Positions 56,680-64,000 of a stretch of DNA of 64,000 nt are shown one piece after another (the first letter of the stretch is position 1; the number at the start of each line of letters is the position of its first letter). The notes beneath the pieces were generated by a model, which worked only from the letters and a program-made list of their open reading frames with translations, searched no databases and was not told the origin of the DNA. The translations under genes and the position numbers were made by a program. This stretch comes from Cyanophora paradoxa. Its lineage: Eukaryota; Glaucocystophyceae; Cyanophorales; Cyanophoraceae. The stretch spans positions 62,001-126,000 of the forward strand of contig QPMI01000209.1 in the NCBI GenBank assembly GCA_004431415.1, given 5' to 3'.

Positions 56680-58471
56680 CTGCCAGGCCGCTCGCGATTC
56701 GCGCTGTGGATAGCACAAAATGCATTAGATCTGTAGCTACACAACTAGCAGCACATCTGTACGTACATGCGGTCTACGCCGGGCGACAATGAGTACGGTA
56801 GGCTATGAATATTGTGGATAAAGTTCGAGTTCGCTCCGAGGCTCTGTCGATGTCGTCGCCGAGTCGAGTGTGGCCCTCAGCTGCAGCCTGGGCCTCAGGG
56901 CCTTAATTATATAAGCTTGCCCGAATTAATATTCGCCGAGTCGAAGGCCCGGCCGTTCCGCCACGATCATGAGTGTCCAAGAGCGAGCGCACTCTGTCTA
57001 GGCTAGTTATCATGATGGCAGTCTGCTGCCGCCAGTGCAAACAGTGCCAAACACTGCAACTTGGGCAAAGCAGTGCGAACTTGAAATCGGCGAGCGTTCC
57101 TCAAGGCTTCGCGATCGGCGATCGAGCGACTCGGCGAGCTGGCGGCGCCTGGCGCTACTAGGCTAGGGCCCGCCGCCGAGCCGAGGGCCGGGGGCATATT
57201 TGGGAGGGACTGGATTCACTGGAATGCCCAACTCGCACCCCCAAGGTTGCAGGCTTGCAGCGATTACTGCGGCCGGTACCGGGTACTACCGGCGCGGCAT
57301 GCGCAGCTGCAGGAAGTACTAAGACCCTCGAATTGGAATATTAATGGTACATGCACATGTATATATATGTACCCGTCTGCCGGCCCAGCCGCTGAGCATG
57401 CGCAGCGGTACCGTAGTACCAGCGGCGCGCCGGCGCCCGGGCCGGCCCGGCCGCTGCAGCTGAGCATGAGCTCGAGCCGCATGCACATGCGCACGTACTG
57501 CGGCGCGTGCAGTGCGCAGCTGTGCGCTCAGTGAGCGGGTCGACCGTATACGTACCGGTCCGTACGCCGACGGTACGCGTCCGACGGTCGGCGGCGTCGC
57601 CTGGAAGTTGCTGGAACAGGTTGGAAGGCCCTGCAGGCTGCATCGCATCGATATCATTCGATTCGCATGCGCAGCCTGAGCTGCAGGCTGCGGCTGCTGC
57701 ACTCTGCCAGGCTGGCACTGCTCCGAGCCTGCTCGGTGGTCAGCCGCTGAGCCGTCTCAGCGCCGATCGCGACTCCCGGCCCGCTGCTAGTGCTTCGCAG
57801 TGTTCGCATGGGCAGTACTAGTGCGCATGCGCACTCACTGAGTCACTGCAGCGGTGATACTTGGTAGACAGCGAGGATCCGCTCCCCGGGCCCCCATGCA
57901 CTGCGGCAGGCCGCAGCTGTCCCCCTAGTAGTGATCCTCATGCATCCGAGCGCGTGCAGCCGAGTCTGGCCGAGCTTGAGCGGCGCGCGCGCGCGCGCTA
58001 GCGCTGGCCTCCTCAGGGCCTAGGCCTAGGCCTCGTCCGATCATCTTAATTGCAAGCTAGCGCTAGGCAGCAAGCGCGCTGCAGCTGAGCTTTGCCAAAA
58101 CGTGTGGTGGCTTGGCGAGCTCTGCGACCGCAGCCCCTATCGAGCCGTGCGCGTGGGATGCAGCGCTCGCACTTCCGTCAGTACTAGTGCCTGCAGCTGC
58201 AGAACAGCACGTGAGCGCGCCAGGGGAGCAGGCGCGCTGTCTGGAGTTCGAAGAATGCCTCATCCATATGCATACGCGTTCGCTTGGAGATAGCATCCGA
58301 CTGCTGGGGCGCGCGGACGCCGGCTCGCGCGGGGCGACGATGAAGCCGAGCGTCCGCCGGCGCCGGAGCAGCTGCAGGCGCCAGCTGGGCGCGACCGGCG
58401 CAATTGCAAGTGGCTCACGGCGAGAGCTCGAGGCATCCGCCTGTGCCGCGCTCCGGCGGGGTCAGGCCTGC
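56680..58471. other. Palindrome-dense intergenic region between the two surface-protein genes
   Basis: No gene recognised. From ~57.2 to 58.3 kb the sequence is packed with short self-complementary strings: AGTGCGCATGCGCACT (57820-57835, perfect 16-mer), CCTAGGCCTAGG near 58018, GCGCGCGCGCGCGC near 57984, plus many GCATGC, CAGCTG, GGTACC, CTGCAG hexamers. A promoter for the downstream gene is expected near 58.4 kb. Confidence 0.6.
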
Positions 58472-61400
58472 ATGCGCGTCTTCATACTTGTCGCCGTGTG
58501 CATCGCCTGGCTTCCACGCTACGAAGGTGCGCCCCTAGACAGCGCTCCCGCGCGCGCATGCGATATTTACGTGCAAATATATATCGATATCTACTAAAAC
58601 TTAATCAACGTTGCTGCTCGCGCAGCGGTCATTCTGCCGACGACCGGCGTGCACCTGAACGACCTCAACCCCAAAGCCCTCAGCCTCGCGGGCGGCTACA
58701 TCGCGCCGCAGCCCGCCGCCGAGCTCGACTGGAGCAGCGCCACGATGCAACTCACGGTCGAGCTCTGGTTCGAATTCGCGCTCGCTGTACGCTTCGGTGG
58801 TCCTGGTGCTCGGCGACCGACGCGCCCGACCGCAGGCTCAAGCCGAGTGCGGAGTCGGCGAATGCATCGGACGTGCGGGGCATCTTCGTCCGGGGGGACC
58901 CGGGGACTTCGGATGTAGATTTCGCCCTCGTGCGCCCCCGCCCTCCCTCTGCTCTTACCCCCCCCCCTCCCCCCCTCCCCCCCCTCCCCCCCCCCCGCCC
59001 CCCCCCGCAACCCTGCCCAACCTCCGACCTTCGTATTCCCATGGCCGCCCCTGTTCGAATTCTCTTCCCCCGCTTCCCATCCCCCTAGGCCTTGCCTCTC
59101 CAAGCTTAAGCCGTAAAATTGCCTCCATAAACCGCTGCACATCATCCGCTCCAACGCGGCTATAGCTACTCCTATCCTCGTCGAAACTATAATTGCCCAG
59201 CTGCAGGCACGCGCGCGCGCGCGCAACGGACAGCTGACGCGATGCTCATCTCGCAGATCGTGACTGCCGGGGCGCTGCGTGTGGAGCGGGCGCGAGGAAC
59301 CGTGCAAACTGAGCCAGTTCTGGTCGCTTCCAAGGTGATTTCGGCTATTATCACATGTCGCATCCAGCCTTATCCCCTGCTGACTCGATGAGCCGCACGC
59401 GTGCGCTGCAGTGGACGCACGTGGCGGTGTGCTTCCTCGCAGAAGAGACGAATGCGTCCGCCTCGATTTACGTGGACGGCACGCTGCGCAAGACGGGACC
59501 CCTGCCAGCTGCGGGCGGTGCTTGGACGGGGCCGCCAGTCATCGGCGCGGCGCCCTTTGCGGGCTCATTGGCAGCCGCGCGGGCGTTCACGGGTGAGTTT
59601 GGATCTCTTAACTCTGTGCCGGAGGCGATCTTTGCGTTTACCGGACGGGGGCACCTTTGCGATCGCGAGCAGGTCTCATCGACGAAGTCCGAGTCTGGGG
59701 GCGGTTACTTGCTGCGGACGAGCTTTCCTCTATTGTTCACGGAACATTTGCAATTAATTTCTCATCAGCAAACTCAACATCCGAATCCGCAAACTCAACA
59801 TCCGAATCCGCAATGCGCCTTTTCTACAGGTTGATTTCGGATTTACTGCTTCGCGCTTCTGTACATGTGGCAGCGGCTGAAACCAACCCGCTGTGCAGCT
59901 TCGACCAGGATCCGGACACAGCGGAGTTTACGACGAGAGACGTGAGTCCCGCGGCTGCACATCCAGCGACGTTCTACGATGCCGCTGGATCGGCGCTCAG
60001 CACACCGTCGCCCTTGGTGCAGCGCACCGTGCAGAGCGCGACCCCGGACAGGACTTCCTCCGTCTCCTGCCCCGCATACGCAGCGATCCCCGGGGACACA
60101 ATACGGTGAGCCGTACGCGTCTGTTCCGCTTGCGCGATTGCGACCTCGGTATTGCTTACGTGCTGTTTCTCGCGCCTTAGTTGCACCGTAGCCATGCGAC
60201 GCTCCAACTCCGCTGTCACTTCCGAGGCCTCCTGGCTGCGCGTCGCCGTGTCCTCTTCCACCACCGTCCGCGCCACGCTCGGGCCCCTCTCTCCGGCAGA
60301 ACCGAGTGCCAGGGCGGGTCTCGTTGTGTTTGACGTGACTTTCCCAGCCTCGAATCCCTCCACCGGTTCGCCTACGGATACTGGAGCGGCTTGTGACAGA
60401 TCATGGGCTATATAGAAACTCAATTAAAATTGCCGTGCAGGTCTTTTGGAGTTCGCCGTCTTAGTTCCGGCCGGCCAGGTGAGCTCGGATATTAATGCTT
60501 CAGATCAAGATCTCAATGCTTCAAGTTGGGTCTTTCTCAATGCTTGCGCAGTTGGGAGCTTCGGTCCGGACGTTCATGGCAGAGGCCACCACGTCGACTG
60601 CGTTCAACAGCTCCTACATTCAGTGGCAGACGCACTGGGGGTACTCGACCCCCTTCCCGCCGACAGCGCGGGGCGAGGTCCTGTATGGCACCTTCTACCC
60701 TCGAAGGGGCCTGAACGTCCCGTACATGATTCCCCGGTAGGCTTCTTCTGCCACTGGGAGCTTCTCAATTATTATTCGCAGACGTCTCACCCGCTCTCCT
60801 CCAGCTCTTCGATCGTCGTAAACCCGAGCCGGACAACCGGGAACGTCAGTTTTGAGTGGTGGCCGCCGGCAACGGCCTTCTGGTACACGGAGAGTCTCCG
60901 GCCGGACTACGACTCCGCTTTCCCTTTCACCATCACGTTTCACGGGGACAGCGAGATTGAGCCGACGTTGTGGGACAAGATCTGTGTGACTAGAAGGTTG
61001 GGAAACAGTGATGACGGCACAGCCATTCGGCCGAGACTGACTCCCGGTGCCAATTCCAGGTTCTCGTTTCGAGTGGCAATTGGGAACAGGTCTCTAGATA
61101 CCCCTGCCTACCCCTTCTCCGTCTGCGGTGTGCCATGCTTTAAAAATTGCATTCAGACCAACAGCTGCTAACTCGCAATCGATGAAATGCGCAGCCGGAC
61201 TGCTTGACTACGCGTGCGCCCTCCTAACTTTTTCTGTCAACGTTGGCCACATTCAAGCTCACTTGGTTTTGCGTGACCGCACCGCAGCTGGTACAATAAG
61301 TACAACGCAAGCAGGACGATGACTTTCCGATTCATTAATGTGCAGAAACTTCTTTTTCGTTCCCTTCGGAAATAATCGTTGCACAATCTTTGTAAGTTTT

Positions 61401-64000
61401 ACTTGACGTGCTTTCTGTAAAACAGTTCTGGGAATCCGCCCTCCTCTACTTGCCGCGGTACGGATATCAATGTTCTCGTTCATCGCCCATACGTCGCGCT
61501 CTCTCGAATCTCGACCTCAGGGAAAACACCGGGAGTGCAGTTCCGGAACTCGGGAATGTGCGCGGCCGCGGCCCTCGACATGATTCCCTTCCTAAAACAG
61601 CTTCTTAATTCGCAGCTAACTCGTGATGGTAGCCTCTACTTTAATGAATCCAAGGTCTTGAAATGCCCCCCTCGCGCTCGAATGTCCCCCTCTCGCTCGC
61701 ATGTTCTCGCTCATCGATATCTCTCGATCGAAATCGGCATAGACGCACTACCACATCGTCTACGTCGACCCCGACATTTTGCAGACATTCGTGAGCCATG
61801 AGCTTTCAGTTACGCTCAAGATTCGTTTCTCTGAACCCTCGTATCCGCTGTAAATACCTAGCCCTACACCGATCCTGGTGCGCGCCTGCATAAATATCGA
61901 GATTCGCGATATCGAGATCCGCGATATCGAGATTCGCGATCGAGAGAAACATATATTTGTTTATACTAAAGGAGTTCTTTTCTGAAATCATGATCAGGAT
62001 ACAAGCGAAGATTGGGAGAATTGTGAGCTTTCGAACCTCTGCATTCCTCGCTCGATCTCTTCGGTTTTAGACTGAGTATCCGTGACAAATTAATACAGGG
62101 ACCCGTCGTGGGGATACATGCAAAGCTGCCAATGTACCATGAGATGGGTTGGTGGTTGGCACATGTGCAGAATCGGGTTCAATGCGGTTCGCGGCGCCGC
62201 TCTTGTATGTTAGATCGCGATCGCTAACCGTTGGCTAAACACTCTCTCAACGCAGCTTAAAGTGTGCTTCCCTATATTCGGCACCACATGGTGTATTTAC
62301 CTCGTTTATCCGTACTTCTTCTGTGACTGGTTTGTGCACCTTCTCGATTCTGCTTTCGCGTGCATTGTAATCGCGTCCGTGGTCAGGCATCTCCCGCACG
62401 GAGACTCTAACAGAACAGCAACAATGGACCTCCGTGCGCGGGCCGCACTTGTTTGTGCCGGGCACACGTGCACGGCAGCTAATCAGATTTCTTGTCGAAG
62501 GCGATACGCCTTTTACATTTCAAACCGGGAGGTATTCGCGCTTTTGGCTTTTCCCGCGCCTCCAGTTGCATTCATGCCAGTGGGCCTACTTTGCAGCTAC
62601 AACTTTGCAAGCGGGCGGAAGATTGCCACTAGTTGGATCACGACATGCAACGAGATCAACTGCACAGGAGGTGCTCCATGAAATTCGCGATTGCCTTTCC
62701 TCATGATCGCCTCTCTGCTGAGTAATTCTCATTTACAGGGGGTTTGTCGAACTCAACGGTTTCTTCCTCATTCATGATATGCTCTTAAACATTAAAGCCC
62801 CTCATCGTCGACTTTGCGCAGTTTTATGACAACAATCAGCTAGTCTTAAATTATGCGGAAGCCACGTTTCAGCCAGATTGGCCTCAAGTAACAGACACTT
62901 GCGACTGCAATGCAATATGTTGTGGCTCTGCTGCTATGCCCTCCAAGATCCAGCTCTCGATTCTCGGGGATTCCAACCCAGCCAACTGGATCTCAAACGC
63001 GCTACCCGACCTCCCTGACGCCACCAGCATTATAGATTGTGGCAGAGACTCTGTTCCCGTGAGCCGGCGCTTTACATTCTCCGCGGCCTATTGATATTCC
63101 GCAATCCCTCGCGATCGCCTTGCGATTGACACTTTGGTTTCAGAGCGGTGTGGTCATGAACTGCACGTACGTCGGTCTATACGGGAAGCTTCCGATCTTC
63201 TATCGGTTCTGGTAATTGCTTTTCTTTGCCGTAAGATCGCAATAGCGCCAATATGGCCGCCCACCCTCTTGGCACTTGCGCGCTCGCAGGGACATGTCCG
63301 TTGTGAGCATCGAGTACACCCGCGGCACGATCAGCGACATCACGCCCTTCGATCCCCCCGCGACGACCTACTTCGTCTACACCAAGAACTGCACGTTTTC
63401 GCTGCGGTTGCATACCACCATCGAGATGAGCGGAGCGGGTACTTTGAGGGTGCGCCTCGCCATGAAGTCTACTCCAAGCGTGGAGTCTGAGAGCAGTCTT
63501 GCAGTTCTACGGAAGGAACGGCATTATTCTCGGCTCGACGGATTTCACTGTCTACGGTGCTCAGTTCCTTCTAATTTATTTACTCGTTGTTGTATTCATT
63601 GTTGTTGTTTTCGAACCCCTCCGGCAGCGTTCGCTGACGACAGCAGTTTCATGGACTGCGGGACAGTCACTGTGGTGGCCACGGGCACGGCTGTCATCTG
63701 CTTCGTCTATCCACACTTCGAAGGGCAGCGCCTCGCCACCATTGCGTCAATGTTCACCACTGGCGTGTCGGGTACGGCCGTCAACGGCTCCGCGCTACCC
63801 AGAGATTCCCTCGGCAGTGCGGCTCTTCCCGCGGACACATCGGACGCTCTACGAGTCGTCATTACCGCCGGCACCGTCTCTGGCACTATGACTGTAACTG
63901 CTGCGCCGTGCACAAACTCGGTTTCACTCTACGTCACTAGTGCGTTCTGCTCTACATCTCGCAGCTGGGCTCTTCGAACTGCCGATTCGCTAATCAGTAT
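58472..64000 (+). CDS. Paralogous LamG/module surface protein, 3' end outside the window
   Basis: ATG 58472 encodes a signal peptide, MRVFILVAVCIAWLPRYE, spliced to AVILPTTGVHLNDLNPKA. A LamG domain follows: MQLTVELWFEFA, IFVRGDPGTSDVDFAL, WTHVAVCFLAEETNASASIY, VDGTLRKTG, LIDEVRVWGRLLAADELSS. Then comes the same Cys module as in the giant gene: DRTSSVSCPAYAAIPGDTIR spliced to CTVAMRRSNSAVTSE. Further extracellular exons include FEWWPPATAFWYTESLRPDY, SFRVAIGNRSLDTPAYPFSV, SVVSIEYTRGTISDITPFDP and FADDSSFMDCGTVTVVATGT. The order LamG then DRTSSVSC modules shows common descent with the upstream gene. It is less GC-rich, with longer AT-richer introns. Membrane part not reached by the window; exon edges after 60.4 kb are only partly resolved. 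Confidence 0.65.
58958..59008 (+). repeat. Intronic C-rich tract
   Basis: Runs of C broken by T in the intron that follows VDFAL; sense strand is C-rich, matching the other intronic tracts in the window. Confidence 0.8.
59770..59811 (+). repeat. 21-bp direct repeat, two copies
   Basis: Two perfect adjacent copies of a 21-bp unit beginning AAACTCAACATCC. If translated in the LamG frame it gives a repeated NSTSESA heptapeptide; otherwise it lies at the 5' end of the following intron. Confidence 0.85.

Noticed and set aside
1-64000. CRISPR arrays, insertion sequences or prophage
   Set aside because: No spaced direct repeats, transposase motifs or terminal inverted repeats were seen; the gene families and introns are eukaryotic nuclear.

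Overview
The window reads as nuclear DNA of a GC-rich unicellular photosynthetic eukaryote (a microalga). Nearly every gene is cut by short GC-rich introns with GTGCG, GTCCG or GC donors, a CTGAC/CTAAC branch-like motif and a CAG acceptor. A one-helix, chlorophyll-binding-type protein is encoded, along with eukaryote-only families (F-box, DHHC palmitoyltransferase, CHTOP/FoP-like). I cannot name the species; a pelagophyte- or haptophyte-like alga would fit the composition, but that is inference. All gene models below were spliced by hand from frame continuity and family motifs, so individual exon edges may be off.

Layout, left to right: TfdA/TauD-like dioxygenase (+, 5' end outside the window); unknown 141-residue protein (-); a CBM20 plus six FN3 domains plus coiled-coil scaffold (+); a P-loop fragment (-); a diflavin NADPH reductase fused to a complete hybrid-cluster protein (+); an F-box/leucine-rich protein (-); a one-helix plastid protein (+); a membrane-anchored tartrate-resistant-type acid phosphatase (-) with a duplicated terminal exon; DHHC palmitoyltransferase (+); organelle-targeted PDZ protein (-); probable mitochondrial PPR-like protein (+); RGG-rich CHTOP/FoP-like protein (-); an unknown helical protein with a repeated 60-residue unit (+); a polytopic membrane protein (-); a coiled-coil/proline-rich protein with an MFGFGG motif (+); a PknB/cyanobacterial-style Ser/Thr kinase (-); a roughly 16 kb gene for a giant LamG/repeat/IPT/PKD/multi-TM surface protein (+); and the start of a paralogous surface protein (+) running off the right edge.

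Strand alternates from gene to gene almost without exception, giving many head-to-head pairs; two pairs have start codons only 28 and 66 bp apart.

The strongest candidate for a new system is the reductase-HCP fusion at 8.8-13.7 kb: one polypeptide with FMN, FAD/NADPH and hybrid Fe-S-O cluster modules, predicted to be a self-sufficient NADPH-driven nitric oxide or hydroxylamine reductase. The two tandem surface-protein genes and the CBM20-FN3 scaffold are the other unusual architectures. The 28.5-31.9 kb and 58.5-64 kb genes look less GC-rich and have longer, more AT-rich introns than their neighbours.
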